Below, piece after piece: positions 40,055 to 49,136 of a DNA stretch of 64,000 nucleotides (position 1 is the stretch's first letter; the number at the start of each line of letters is the position of its first letter). Made by a program: the position numbers and the translations under genes. This DNA comes from Candidatus Accumulibacter phosphatis (lineage in GTDB: Bacteria; Pseudomonadota; Gammaproteobacteria; Burkholderiales; Rhodocyclaceae): NCBI RefSeq assembly GCF_012939955.1, contig NZ_SPMY01000053.1, forward strand, positions 1-64,000. The letters run 5' to 3'. The notes below the pieces were generated by a model. It did no database searches, was not told where the DNA came from, and saw nothing but the letters and a program-made list of their open reading frames with translations.

Positions 40055-40230
40055 AGCGCCCTCGCGGTGTTGTGTGGAGCAGACGCGCCGTCGCCCGACG
40101 GTGGCGTACGAGCGTGTCGGCGAACGATACGCCCTAAGTGCGGGTGTGTGCAGCTTTTCATGAAGCCAGGGGGAAGGTCTTGGCTCCGGTCTTGCCGTGC
40201 CAGTCATGCCTGCGCTGCAAGGCGAGCGTT

Positions 40231-40797
40231 TCAGTCGCGCTTCAGCGCGTCCGGGTCGAGCATTACCGAGCCGTCCGGCCCCCATAGTACGTGCGTGATG
40301 CCAGGTTCCAGCGCTTCCAGTCGCTTGCGCTCGAAATCTTCGGCAGTGAGCAGGCCTTGCTTGAGGCGTGCCTGGTCGGCGATCTTCTGGGTTTCGTTCT
40401 GCAGTTCCTGAAACGCCAGGGCTTGCCCGATGGTCGCCACGAGCTCGTAATCATTCCACGGTTTGGCGATGAAGCGGATGATGCCCGCTTCGTTGATCGC
40501 CGCGATCAAGCCATTCAGGTCGGTGTAGCCGGAAAGAATCAGTCTTGCGGCGTTCGGTTGCAGCTCACGAAACTGCTTGAGAAAGGCGACGCCGTCCATG
40601 CCCGGCATGCGGTAGTCGGAGAGCACCAGATCGTAAGGCGTCTCGAAGGCATTCTCCAGGGCCTGCATGGGGTCATTGCAGCTGTCCACGGTGAGCGGAA
40701 ACACTTTGCCGCCGCTTGCGCAAGGCGTCATCGCCAGGAGTCTGCGCAAGGATTTGAGAATGCTGTCTTCGTCATCGACGATCAGGATACGGGGCAT
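40231..40797 (-). CDS. Response regulator with short C-terminal extension
   Basis: The 188-aa protein has a receiver domain with IVDDEDS, phospho-acceptor D61 in LVLSDYRMPGMDG and the lysine in FIAKPWND. The remaining 50 residues form a helix and a WGPDGSVMLDP tail without a DNA-binding domain. It is probably phosphorylated by the adjacent kinase and acts by protein contact. It sits 20 bases after the HD-GYP gene. Confidence 0.9.
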   Translation of the reverse strand: MPRILIVDDEDSILKSLRRLLAMTPCASGGKVFPLTVDSCNDPMQALENAFETPYDLVLSDYRMPGMDGVAFLKQFRELQPNAARLILSGYTDLNGLIAAINEAGIIRFIAKPWNDYELVATIGQALAFQELQNETQKIADQARLKQGLLTAEDFERKRLEALEPGITHVLWGPDGSVMLDPDALKRD

Positions 40798-40817
40798 TTC
40801 GGGGCTCCTCCTCGAAG

Positions 40818-42137
40818 CTAGTGCGGCATGCTGTCGCGGCGGATGTGCAGTACCAGCGACAAGGCTTCGCGCTTCGCGTAGGCCTGTATCTCGCGTACCA
40901 GCTTGGCGTCCAGCAGGTAGTCGGCGGCGAGCAGCAAGCTGCCGTCACGCGCTATCAAATCGCGGGCCAGTACCATCCCGACCTGGAGCCTGTCTACCGG
41001 CACCTGCAACTCGTGCTCGCCATCTTCAATCGGTGCGTTGTGGAGATCCAGCAGCGCGTCGATGACCACCGGGCAGTAACGCTTGCCACACGATTTGACG
41101 AGCAGGCTCTTGGCTTCGTCGGCGTTGAATCGCCTCTCGGAAAGGGTGCCGATCTGCAGACCGTCATAGTCGTTGGCGACCGCCAGAATGCGCGCGCCCA
41201 GCGGGATCGCGAGCCCGGCGAGGCCATCTGGAAAGCCCTGGCCATCGAAGTGCTCGTGATGCGCCCGGATGAGGTCGGCGACCGGCTTCAGATCGGGCAG
41301 CGGCAGCAGTGCGTTGGCGCCAACGAGACTGTGCTTGCGGTAACGTGCCAATTCCTCGCCTTTCAACTTCGGCACCGGCTTGGCAAACATCGCATCGGGG
41401 AAGCCGATCTTGCCGATATCGTGGAGCAGGCCGGCGATGAAGATATTCTGTTGCGTCTTGGCATCTAGCTTCAGCTTGATTGCCAGCTTGCGCGCCAGGT
41501 CGGCGACGCGACGGGCGTGCCCACCGACCGATCCATCGCGTAACTCCAGCAGAGTCGAGAAGATCTTGATCGAGACCAGAAAACTCTGTTTGAGCGTGTC
41601 GTTGGCGATGTTGAGGAAGCCATTGACCTGCTCGATCTCGGCAGTACGTGCCCTGACCCGCGCCTCGAGGTCGCTGTTGAGTGCTTTCAGCTCGTCGTTC
41701 TGGCTTTGGGTCAAGGCCAGCAGGCGGCTGTTTTCACCCTGCAGCTGTTGCCGTTCCAGGGCGTCGCGGACAATCAGCACGATATCGTGGTCGTCCCAGG
41801 GCTTGGCGATGTAACGGTAGATCTCGCCCTTGTTGATGGCGTTGACGGTCGCGGTCATGTCCGCATAGCCGGTGAGCAGTATGCGCACCGCTCGCGGCCA
41901 TTCGGCACGCACCCGTTCGAGAAACTGGGCGCCATCCATCTCCGGCATGCGCATGTCGGAAATCACCAGGTCGACGTTTTCCCGGGCCAGCAGATCCAGT
42001 CCGGCGGCACCGCCTTCGGCGGTCAGAATTCGATAGCCGCAGGGCCGGAAAAGTCGGCGCAGGGCGCTAAGGATCGACGGCTCGTCATCTACCAGGAGCA
42101 GCGTCGGTGGGGCCGGCGGCGAAGTCTGTTCGCTCAT
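40818..42137 (-). CDS. HD-GYP response regulator (RpfG-like c-di-GMP phosphodiesterase)
   Basis: The 439-aa protein has a receiver (LLVDDEPSILSAL, D61 in LVISDMRMPEMDG), a coiled linker and an HD-GYP domain with HDIGKIGFPD and HHEHFDGQGFPDGLAG. It should hydrolyse cyclic di-GMP when phosphorylated. It is the first gene of the minus-strand operon with a response regulator, a kinase and a CheB-CheR fusion. With the EAL protein at 33400 it gives the region two c-di-GMP-degrading outputs. Confidence 0.92.
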   Translation of the reverse strand: MSEQTSPPAPPTLLLVDDEPSILSALRRLFRPCGYRILTAEGGAAGLDLLARENVDLVISDMRMPEMDGAQFLERVRAEWPRAVRILLTGYADMTATVNAINKGEIYRYIAKPWDDHDIVLIVRDALERQQLQGENSRLLALTQSQNDELKALNSDLEARVRARTAEIEQVNGFLNIANDTLKQSFLVSIKIFSTLLELRDGSVGGHARRVADLARKLAIKLKLDAKTQQNIFIAGLLHDIGKIGFPDAMFAKPVPKLKGEELARYRKHSLVGANALLPLPDLKPVADLIRAHHEHFDGQGFPDGLAGLAIPLGARILAVANDYDGLQIGTLSERRFNADEAKSLLVKSCGKRYCPVVIDALLDLHNAPIEDGEHELQVPVDRLQVGMVLARDLIARDGSLLLAADYLLDAKLVREIQAYAKREALSLVLHIRRDSMPH

Positions 42138-42373
42138 TTTCTCGCATCAGTTGTTTCGGCATTACGGCAGGCATGCGCCGCGTCGGGGGAGGAATCCCTC
42201 TGCCCGAGCAGTAGCAGAAGCATCGCCGGCAGCTTGTGATTTTCCCGTCAGTTTTGCACTTTACTCCATTCGCCACGGCCCTTGCATCCCTTGTCGACCC
42301 GTTCTGGCAGTATGCGCAGTCGTGGTTTGCTCGGCGCGTCCCCGCGCCAGGCGGGGTGCCGGAGCGCGAGGTC

Positions 42374-43504
42374 TCAAAGCTCGATGCGATACGGCGCATT
42401 GGCGACCGGGTTGTACTCGGCACGATAGCTCAGTTCAGCCTGCCGAGCCGGCGCAGCCCAGCCGAGCGTCGTCTTGCTGGCATAGTTGAAGCACAGCGTC
42501 GGTGCTTGCTGCAGCGAGCGGGCGATGATGCGCTGCATCGCTTCGGCATCGGGGTGTCGGAAGCGACTGCCATTGGTGCTGACCAGAAAGCGCGGACTGT
42601 CGATCAGCGCCAGCAACTCGTCGCTGACGTTGCCGGCGCTGCCATGGTGAGCGACTTTCACCGCGTCGACCCTGAGGATGGGCTGGCCGCGTTGTTGCAG
42701 CAGGCGTTTTAGCGAGGCGGTGATCACCTCGTGGTAGGCGTCGGCCAGGAAAAGGCAGGACTTGCCGGCGAATTCGGCCAGGAAGGCGATCGAACTGCCG
42801 TTGGCGGCCGATTTGTCGACTTTCAGCTGGCGTTCGAGCAGGCTGTCGAGTTCGGGTGTGGTGCCGAGCAGGCCTTGCCCGGGCAGGTAGGCCTTGAGCT
42901 GCGCCAGGCGTTGCCAGGCGGCGTCGAGATCGCCGGGGGTGACGCTCGGGCCAAGGTCCTTTTCCCAGGCCTTGCGCATCTGCGCCAGCGTCGCCGGTGT
43001 CGGCGACAGCAGGGTCAGCTTCAAGCCGCCGGCCAGCGTGCGTTCGGGCAGCGGGCCGTCGTCAGGGACCACCACTGCCTGCCCGGAAAACGCCCCGTTC
43101 CATTGCTCGTCTTCAAAACGGCGAACGATCAGGGCGCTGAGGAACTCGCCCTGCTTGCCGCCCAGGACGCGTCCGCCGCTGCTCAGATGGTTCCAGCCGT
43201 TGAACCACAGGTCGATGACCCGGATCGGCAGCGGCTGATTGGCGAGCAGGCGCACGATGCCTTCGACATGATCGGTATCAACGTGGCTCATGACCACCAG
43301 CTCGAAACGCCGGTCGCCGGCCGGCAGTGCGTCCAGGCGTGCCTCGAGATGCTTGTAGGTGGCAATCGGGCCTCCGTCGATGAGCAGCCGGCGCGTGCGT
43401 GAGCTGTCGCCGTACTCGACGAACAGGCAGTCGCCGTGCAGTGCCGGCAGCATTTCGATGCGAAAAAAGCGGCTGTCCTTACCCAGGTCGCTCGGCGTGC
43501 TCAT
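42374..43504 (-). CDS. Metallo-beta-lactamase-fold hydrolase (ComEC/Rec2-type)
   Basis: From ATG 43504 (MSTPSD, GGAG site seven bases upstream) the 376-aa protein has the MBL metal motif HVDTDH at residues 74-79. A metal aspartate in CLFLADAYHE and the VAHHGSAGN motif follow near the end. ComEC-like stand-alone MBL proteins of this kind occur in many conflict loci as nucleases or hydrolases; the substrate here is unknown. It points away from the CHAT gene upstream, separated by the repeat at 43518. An ATG one codon upstream is equally in frame. Confidence 0.85.
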   Translation of the reverse strand: MSTPSDLGKDSRFFRIEMLPALHGDCLFVEYGDSSRTRRLLIDGGPIATYKHLEARLDALPAGDRRFELVVMSHVDTDHVEGIVRLLANQPLPIRVIDLWFNGWNHLSSGGRVLGGKQGEFLSALIVRRFEDEQWNGAFSGQAVVVPDDGPLPERTLAGGLKLTLLSPTPATLAQMRKAWEKDLGPSVTPGDLDAAWQRLAQLKAYLPGQGLLGTTPELDSLLERQLKVDKSAANGSSIAFLAEFAGKSCLFLADAYHEVITASLKRLLQQRGQPILRVDAVKVAHHGSAGNVSDELLALIDSPRFLVSTNGSRFRHPDAEAMQRIIARSLQQAPTLCFNYASKTTLGWAAPARQAELSYRAEYNPVANAPYRIEL

Positions 43505-43517
43505 CATTGATCTCCAG

Positions 43518-43688
43518 TTAATGTGAAAGTCGCGTATGCGACTCACGAACCTCCCTTCTCCCCTCGCGGGAGAAAGGCCAGGGGTGAGGCGGGGAATTCA
43601 GGGAGCATGCTCCCTGCCCGGCGAACGATTCCGGCGTGCAAGCCGGAATGCGCACTGCAAGTGAGAGGGGGAACGGTCATGACCGTCA
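43518..43688 (+). repeat. Dispersed palindromic repeat, direct copy with extra hairpins
   Basis: The left part (ttaatgtgaaagtcgcg through cgcgggagaa) and the right end (aacggtcatgaccgtca) match 57509-57632 in the same orientation. A middle block differs and holds two more palindromes: cagggagcatgctccctg at 43599-43616 and attccggc/gccggaat at 43628-43649. The right end overlaps the stop codon of the CHAT gene. Confidence 0.8.
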
Positions 43689-44030
43689 GAGCCGCCAGTC
43701 GGCGTCACCGAAGGCGACGACGCACAAGGCCATTGGCAGGCTGTCGAGCAGCGCTTGCCGTTTCGCTGCGCGCAGCGCTTCGCCGAGGCAAGGCACGGCG
43801 TCCGGCTGGCGTGCTGTGCCGGACTGCTCGTCGGCGGTCGATTGCCGGTGGATGGCGAGCAGCACTTCGAGCAGCTTTTCGCCGACCCTGACCGCATGCG
43901 GGCCGAAGACCGTGGCGATGGTCGAGACGATCACTGCTGCGCCTGCCTGGCGGAAATAGCGGATGTGGTTGGCGTACTGCTGCGCGCTGCTGGCGGTGTC
44001 GCAGCCGAGCAGCAGCAGCAAGGGGTAGCG
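43686..44030 (-). CDS. C-terminal part of the CHAT protein (3' piece of a split gene)
   Basis: This frame continues the protein at 43931-46741 after the broken G-run. It reads RYPLLLLLGCDTASSAQQY, then IVSTIATVFGPHAV and ends VVAFGDADWRL. That is the end of a CHAT protease domain with the catalytic cysteine in LGCDT. As given it has no own start directly at the junction; the frame opens at 44177 in unrelated sequence. Confidence 0.8.
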   Translation of the reverse strand, partial: RYPLLLLLGCDTASSAQQYANHIRYFRQAGAAVIVSTIATVFGPHAVRVGEKLLEVLLAIHRQSTADEQSGTARQPDAVPCLGEALRAAKRQALLDSLPMALCVVAFGDADWRL

Positions 44031-46741
44031 CCCTCGACATGCACGTATTCGCGCGGCAGGCGCAAGGTCTTGAAGGCGATACCACCAATCTCCAGCGCGA
44101 TGTCCTGGCGTTCGCCGGCATTGTGCGGGAAGGCGACGAGCAGGCTCGGGTGGCTGCCGCTGATCGCCTGTTTCCATTCATCCCAGTTGCCGGCGACCTG
44201 CACCGCTTGCGGCAACTGCTGGCGCAAGGCAGCGAGCAGCGGCGCCACCTCGCCGGCCTTGACCTCCTGGCTGTAAGCGACCAGCGCGCCCTGGTCGAGT
44301 TGCAGGCGAACGCGTGTGCCCACCGGTTCGGCCTGGACGATCACCTCGGCCTGGTTGGGGACGTCGATCGCGGGGTTGTAAACGTGCCTTTCGATGACTT
44401 TGCGCAGACCCCAGAAACCCATCGGGCAGACGTGTCGGCGCGGCTCTTTCTGGCCGGCGCAGGCTTGCGGACAAGCGCCGTCGGCAAGTGCCTGCAGGGC
44501 GTTCGGACAGAAGTCGACTCCGGCATCGTCGTCGGGCGGCGGGTACTGGTAGATGAACTCGAAGGGAACGACGGCGTCGGCGCGGGTGCTGACGAGCTGA
44601 ATGTGCGTGGCCTCGTCGACGTCCATGCCTTCGCTTTGCAGCGGCTGCAGGTTGTCGATCACCAGGCTCGAGTAGAGGTCGGCGCCGAGACGCGCCAGTT
44701 TGATGAACAGCTTGCGGTTGTCGCCGCTGGTCAGCCCGTCGCTGTAGTCGGCGACGCTGTGCGCGACCTCGGAGAGGAGCTGGTTGATGCTGGCGATCGG
44801 CTCGTCGATACCGCTCAGGTCCTTGGCCCAGGCGCGCTTGCCGGCAATGCCGGTGAGTAGCGGCCGCTGCTGATTGCTGTGGTTGAGGATGAAAGAGGCG
44901 TCGAAACGCCGCCGCGAGCCGAGTTCGCCCCAGTTTTCACGCACGCGCGCTTCAAGCTGCTGGCTGATCACTTCGCCGGCGCTGCTGGCGTCAAGGGCTT
45001 CATCAGCGGCGGCCACGCGGCTGTGGATGAGCACTGTCTGCAGCACGCGGCCGCGGTGCAGAACACTGACCCGGCCTTCGAAAGCGGCCACGATGCGCGG
45101 CGTAAAGACGAACTCGGCGACGCTGCTCGGCCCGACGCGCGGCAAGAGCAGTTGTCCGAGCAGCGGCGCGTCGAGTTGCGTCGGCTCGTGAAAGACCACC
45201 TGCAGTCGATGCGGCCGCTGACTGCGCGGAAGTTCGTGTGCCGGAAAGGCTGCCGGGGCGGAGTGCCATTGTTCGTCCGGCGGGCCGATGCGCAGGCGCA
45301 GCATGATCGGTACGCCGACCTGCAGGCGCCGCCGTTCTTCGACCAGTTGCTCCGTGTGCTTGCGCCAGAAGCTGTGCTGGATGAAGCGCTGCTCGCCTTG
45401 CTCGACGGCTGCCGCTGCCCCACTGGCGCGCATCTCGTCGGCGATTTCGGCCAGCGCAGCCGCTTCGTCGGACTCGTGATCATAGCCGTAGCGGGCGCTG
45501 GACTCGTCAATGCCTTGGGCCAGCAGATGCGGCGAGACGCTGCGCGCAGACGGCAGCGCATGTCCCGCGCGTCCGGAGTGCTGGCCGCGGTCAGCGCCTT
45601 CAACCCCGCCCGCGGTGCCGCGCGTGCCGCGCGTCAGCGTTGCGGCGACGCGATCGGGATCGCCGACGAGGCGCCACAACGAGTGTTCGCTGACCGCCAG
45701 TTCGGCATCCGCGGGGAGGGCTCGCAGGCGCGCGGTCAGCGTGCCGAGAGAATGCGACAGGGTACTGATGCGCAGCAGGTCGTCACCGAGGACGGCCGTG
45801 ATGCCCTGGCCGAAAGCCTCTGCCAGGGCGATGTCCAGCGCTGTGTTGTGGCTCAGGGCGTCGGCAAAGTGTTGCAGTGCTGGCAAGGCCGGGCCGCTGC
45901 TGGCGTCGGCGAGCGCGCCGGCGGTAGCGAAAGGCGCGACGCAGACCACTCCCTCGGCCGCCAGCTCGCCGGCGACAATGCGGAGCAGGGCCTTGCTGTC
46001 GTCGCTAGCGTCCAGCCCACCAAGGATCAGCACCAGCGCCGCCCGGCTCGGCGAACGCCGGCTCAGCAAGCGGGCTGCGGTTTGTCGCAGTGAGCCACTG
46101 AAGACGAGCACTTCAAGACGTGGCGTGGCGCGGCCGGCGACGCCGAAGCGATAGGGCCAGGGTTGCGGTCGTGGTACAGGCGTGTTGGCCAATGTGCTGG
46201 CGAGGCGATCGTCAGGCAGCACTGCGATCTGGAAAGGCAGCTGCCAATCGATGCGTCCGTCAGCAGCGAAAGCGTCGGCGACGAAGACGCTCGCGGCGCC
46301 GACCGCAGGGTGCTGCAGCGTTTGCAGCATCGGCAGCAGGGTGTTCCAGCTCTGCGCGTGGCTGCGTACGGCGAGACGCGGCCCGGTGGACGCTTCGTTA
46401 CGTAATGCCAACCATACGGCGGGGAGCTCGCGGGTCTCCAACCATGCGGCAGCGAGCACGCTGGCCGGCGGCAAGGCGTCGAGCGCGTCGGCCGTCGGCA
46501 GCTGCCAGGCGAGCAGCCCGCGGTTCGCTTCGCGGTCCTGTTCCTCGTAGGCAGCGTAGAGGAGGCGGCCGATGCCTGCCGCCACCTCGCTTGCCGAGTT
46601 TTCGGCACCGCCCGGGAGGGTCAGCAGTTCTTGCGGCGACGCTGCGCGCCAGACGCCCAGCGCGGCCAGCGCCTGTGCAAAGCCCGCGTCGTCGACGGCG
46701 AGGCTCCAGGTGGCGAGATATTGGCGATCGATCATGATCAT
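43931..46741 (-). CDS. CHAT-domain caspase-like protease (5' piece, frameshifted before the active cysteine)
   Basis: This frame gives 936 residues from ATG 46741 (GAGAGG site). The last 250 residues start a CHAT domain, with FEFIYQYPPPDDDAG, a four-cysteine segment between CPNAL and RRHVCPMGFWG, and the active-site histidine in LLVAFPHNAG. After HVEG the frame turns into a CCCC-type nonsense tail. With one more G at 44031-44033 it would continue into 43686-44030 and make about 1018 residues. Residues about 215-310 (ALVLILGGLDASDD) look like a decayed first CHAT copy lacking the cysteine. The gene lies 10 bases after the patatin gene, in one minus-strand unit. Confidence 0.78.
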   Translation of the reverse strand: MIMIDRQYLATWSLAVDDAGFAQALAALGVWRAASPQELLTLPGGAENSASEVAAGIGRLLYAAYEEQDREANRGLLAWQLPTADALDALPPASVLAAAWLETRELPAVWLALRNEASTGPRLAVRSHAQSWNTLLPMLQTLQHPAVGAASVFVADAFAADGRIDWQLPFQIAVLPDDRLASTLANTPVPRPQPWPYRFGVAGRATPRLEVLVFSGSLRQTAARLLSRRSPSRAALVLILGGLDASDDSKALLRIVAGELAAEGVVCVAPFATAGALADASSGPALPALQHFADALSHNTALDIALAEAFGQGITAVLGDDLLRISTLSHSLGTLTARLRALPADAELAVSEHSLWRLVGDPDRVAATLTRGTRGTAGGVEGADRGQHSGRAGHALPSARSVSPHLLAQGIDESSARYGYDHESDEAAALAEIADEMRASGAAAAVEQGEQRFIQHSFWRKHTEQLVEERRRLQVGVPIMLRLRIGPPDEQWHSAPAAFPAHELPRSQRPHRLQVVFHEPTQLDAPLLGQLLLPRVGPSSVAEFVFTPRIVAAFEGRVSVLHRGRVLQTVLIHSRVAAADEALDASSAGEVISQQLEARVRENWGELGSRRRFDASFILNHSNQQRPLLTGIAGKRAWAKDLSGIDEPIASINQLLSEVAHSVADYSDGLTSGDNRKLFIKLARLGADLYSSLVIDNLQPLQSEGMDVDEATHIQLVSTRADAVVPFEFIYQYPPPDDDAGVDFCPNALQALADGACPQACAGQKEPRRHVCPMGFWGLRKVIERHVYNPAIDVPNQAEVIVQAEPVGTRVRLQLDQGALVAYSQEVKAGEVAPLLAALRQQLPQAVQVAGNWDEWKQAISGSHPSLLVAFPHNAGERQDIALEIGGIAFKTLRLPREYVHVEGATPCCCCSAATPPAARSSTPTTSAISARQAQQ

Positions 46742-46751
46742 GGTCGGCCTC

Positions 46752-47867
46752 TCAGTGCAGCGGCCACGCCCCGACCGGCCAGCCCTGCGGCGCGTCGAGC
46801 GCTAGCTCCGTGCGCGTGCGCAGTGCGGTGTCGGTGAGGGCGTAGCCCCAGTTGATCAATTGCCCCTGCTCCTTCGCCGTGAACGCCTTGAGCCGGGTCG
46901 GGATATTCTGCAGCGCGGCGGTGACGGCGTTGTCGCTGGCCAGCGCATCATGATCGTCGTAGGCGTCGATCGCACTGCCGATTCCCCAGTAAGCTCCGCG
47001 CCGAACCCCGCTCTCAAAATCGCCAATCAGCGAGCGCCTGCGCAGCGCCCGTGTCTGTTCGATCAGGATGTCGCGCACCCGGCCGAGCTGCAACAGATCG
47101 TCCTCGAAGGGCGACTCGTCGATCTCGAAGGGTGCTCCGGCGTCGCTGACGAGAACGAAATCAAGCTTGTCGAGCAGTGCTTCGACTCCCATGTTGTCGG
47201 AGATGCGGCCGTCGGCAAGCACGATGCGTTGGCGCAACTGGTTGAGATTGGCCAGCTTGCCCTGTGGCTCCTCCCAGGCGCCGGTTTCCGTCTTCAGCAC
47301 CACCGGCGAGAAGATCGGCGGGACAGCGCTGGATGCGGCGATGGCCGCGGCGAGAGGCACTTCAGTCTTGTACGAAATACCCAGGACGCAGTCCGCGATG
47401 TAGTCCTGACGAAAAAGGAAGCTGCGCCCGGTCTGCATGTTCGTGGCGTAGAAGATGAAGCGTGGCGCGTGGTTTTCGGCGGGAGTTGCGATCTGACGCA
47501 GCAGCGTTTCGCCGAACAGGTCTTTGGCGTAGCGCCTGGCCAGAATCTCGCCGGACGACCGGAACGGCGTCAGGTGGCCGCGGAGGGCGGTGCTGACGTC
47601 GATGGTCTGATTGCAGAACTCGCGTACCGGTTGCGCGACCACTTCTTCGAAGTTGCTGGCCTGATCGTCGACGAAGTTGAGTTGCCGCCAGCGGTGAGCC
47701 AGCACGCCGGCCACAATCGAGCCGCCGGAAACGCTGCTGATCCGCGTCAGGCGGCGCAGCAGCCCGCCCTCGTTGAGCCGCCAGAGAGTGCCCAGGCCGA
47801 AAAGCGTCGCCCGGAATCCGCCGCCGGACAAGGACAGGCCGATAGTCGGCTGTTGGTCAGTGTTCAT
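46752..47867 (-). CDS. Patatin-like phospholipase
   Basis: The 371-aa protein has the patatin oxyanion motif SGGGFRA at residues 14-20, the nucleophile S47 in SSVSGGS and the catalytic aspartate D219 in LADGR. It should hydrolyse phospholipids or acylglycerols and may attack membranes, as patatin effectors of several defence systems do. There is no signal peptide or membrane helix. A strong AGGAGG site precedes the ATG. It is the first gene of the minus-strand unit and is divergent from the caspase gene. Confidence 0.9.
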   Translation of the reverse strand: MNTDQQPTIGLSLSGGGFRATLFGLGTLWRLNEGGLLRRLTRISSVSGGSIVAGVLAHRWRQLNFVDDQASNFEEVVAQPVREFCNQTIDVSTALRGHLTPFRSSGEILARRYAKDLFGETLLRQIATPAENHAPRFIFYATNMQTGRSFLFRQDYIADCVLGISYKTEVPLAAAIAASSAVPPIFSPVVLKTETGAWEEPQGKLANLNQLRQRIVLADGRISDNMGVEALLDKLDFVLVSDAGAPFEIDESPFEDDLLQLGRVRDILIEQTRALRRRSLIGDFESGVRRGAYWGIGSAIDAYDDHDALASDNAVTAALQNIPTRLKAFTAKEQGQLINWGYALTDTALRTRTELALDAPQGWPVGAWPLH

Positions 47868-48201
47868 CGGAGTCCTCCTGCAGATTGTGGCAAGCCCCGG
47901 TCGATGGGCTTCCGGGCAGCGTTTGCCGACCTGATTCAGTGCTGCCCGGCAGCGTGCTGCTACCCACTGAAGGATAGGAAATCTCGTGGCATGTGGGGAG
48001 AGTATCCTTATTCACGGCAAGTGTGGTCAAACCTGCGTGGGTGCGAGTTTACGCAGCACCGGTAATGGCCATCGACGCCAGGCAAGCCGACCGAGCAACG
48101 GCGAGGTTTGTTATTGCCTGTGCGCTTGCTAGACTGAGGACCGTAGTTTGCAGTCCGCAGTCCACGAGCAACCATCACCGATCAATCGACAGGAGGCAGT
48201 T
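47868..48201. other. Divergent promoter region between patatin and caspase genes
   Basis: These 334 bases lie between the outward-facing patatin and caspase genes and must contain both promoters. The composition is less GC-rich than the genes. I see no gene and no clear operator; the strong aggagg at 48191 is the ribosome site of the caspase gene. Confidence 0.5.
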
Positions 48202-49044
48202 ATGAGCAAGCGCGCACTTTGTATGGGGATCAACAACTACCCCGGTACGCACATGGATCTCAGTGGTTGTGTCAACGACGCCAACGATTGGGCTGCCGAG
48301 CTCGCCGGGCGTGGCTTTGCGGTCAGCAAGCTGATCGACAGCCAGGCCACCAAGGCGGCGATGTTCAACGCCATCCAGTCGCTGATTACCGGCGGGGTCA
48401 GTGGCGATGTGCTGGTGATTACCTATTCCGGACACGGGACCTATGTGCCCGACACCAACGGCGACGAGATTGACGGCCTCGACGAGGCGCTTTGCCCCTA
48501 CGACATTCAGACCGGTGGGGGAGCGCTGATCGATGACGAGATCAACACCCTGTTTTCGGCGCGCAAGGCCGGTGTGCGCTTGCTGTTGATCTCCGACAGT
48601 TGCCACTCGGGTACCGTGACCCGTGCCGCGGCTGCCGACCCGGACGCCGACGATTCGCTGCGTCCTCGTTTTATGCCGATGGGCAACTGGCTGGCGGCCA
48701 ACAAGTTGCCGCACGGCATCAGCGGCCAGCCGCTGACGGCGGTGCCGGTGACCGCGGGAGGCTCGCCGTTTGCCGGCGCGCTGTCGCGAATGATGGGCGA
48801 TCTGCTGCTGGCGGGCTGCAAGGAGGGGCCGAACAATTTCAGCTACGACGCGCGCATCGCGGGCCGCCCCTGTGGCGCCTTCACCTATTACGCGCTGAAG
48901 GCGCTCAAACAGTTGCCGGCCAACGCTACTTACGCGCAGTGGCATGCGGCGATCAACCCGACCTACCTGCCGTCGGCATCGTATCCGCAAAGCCCGCAGA
49001 TTTTTGGCAGCGAGGATGCGCGCAAGCGCCAGATTTTCACTTGA
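48202..49044 (+). CDS. Caspase-like protease (metacaspase/orthocaspase, peptidase C14)
   Basis: The 280-aa protein is a complete p20-type domain. The catalytic dyad is H78 in ITYSGHGTYV and C134 in LISDSCHSGT, and acidic residues DEIDGLDEALCPYD follow the histidine, as in metacaspases. The family cleaves after arginine or lysine and acts in bacterial death or conflict modules. It has no prodomain or signal peptide. ATG 48202 has a consensus AGGAGG site; the longer frame from 48148 is rejected. It starts the plus-strand unit leading to the LCAT-CHAT giant gene. Confidence 0.93.
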   Translation: MSKRALCMGINNYPGTHMDLSGCVNDANDWAAELAGRGFAVSKLIDSQATKAAMFNAIQSLITGGVSGDVLVITYSGHGTYVPDTNGDEIDGLDEALCPYDIQTGGGALIDDEINTLFSARKAGVRLLLISDSCHSGTVTRAAAADPDADDSLRPRFMPMGNWLAANKLPHGISGQPLTAVPVTAGGSPFAGALSRMMGDLLLAGCKEGPNNFSYDARIAGRPCGAFTYYALKALKQLPANATYAQWHAAINPTYLPSASYPQSPQIFGSEDARKRQIFT

Positions 49045-49136
49045 TGGCGGTTCTGTAGCCTGTCCAGATGTCCTGGCGTGACAGGCCGACCTGAGCCGAC
49101 CCAGGGCGCTCCGGGACCTGGCGTGGCAAGAACTCG

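Noticed and set aside
43518-43688. CRISPR array or integron site
   Set aside because: The repeats are single dispersed copies with palindromes; no spacer periodicity and no cas or integrase gene.
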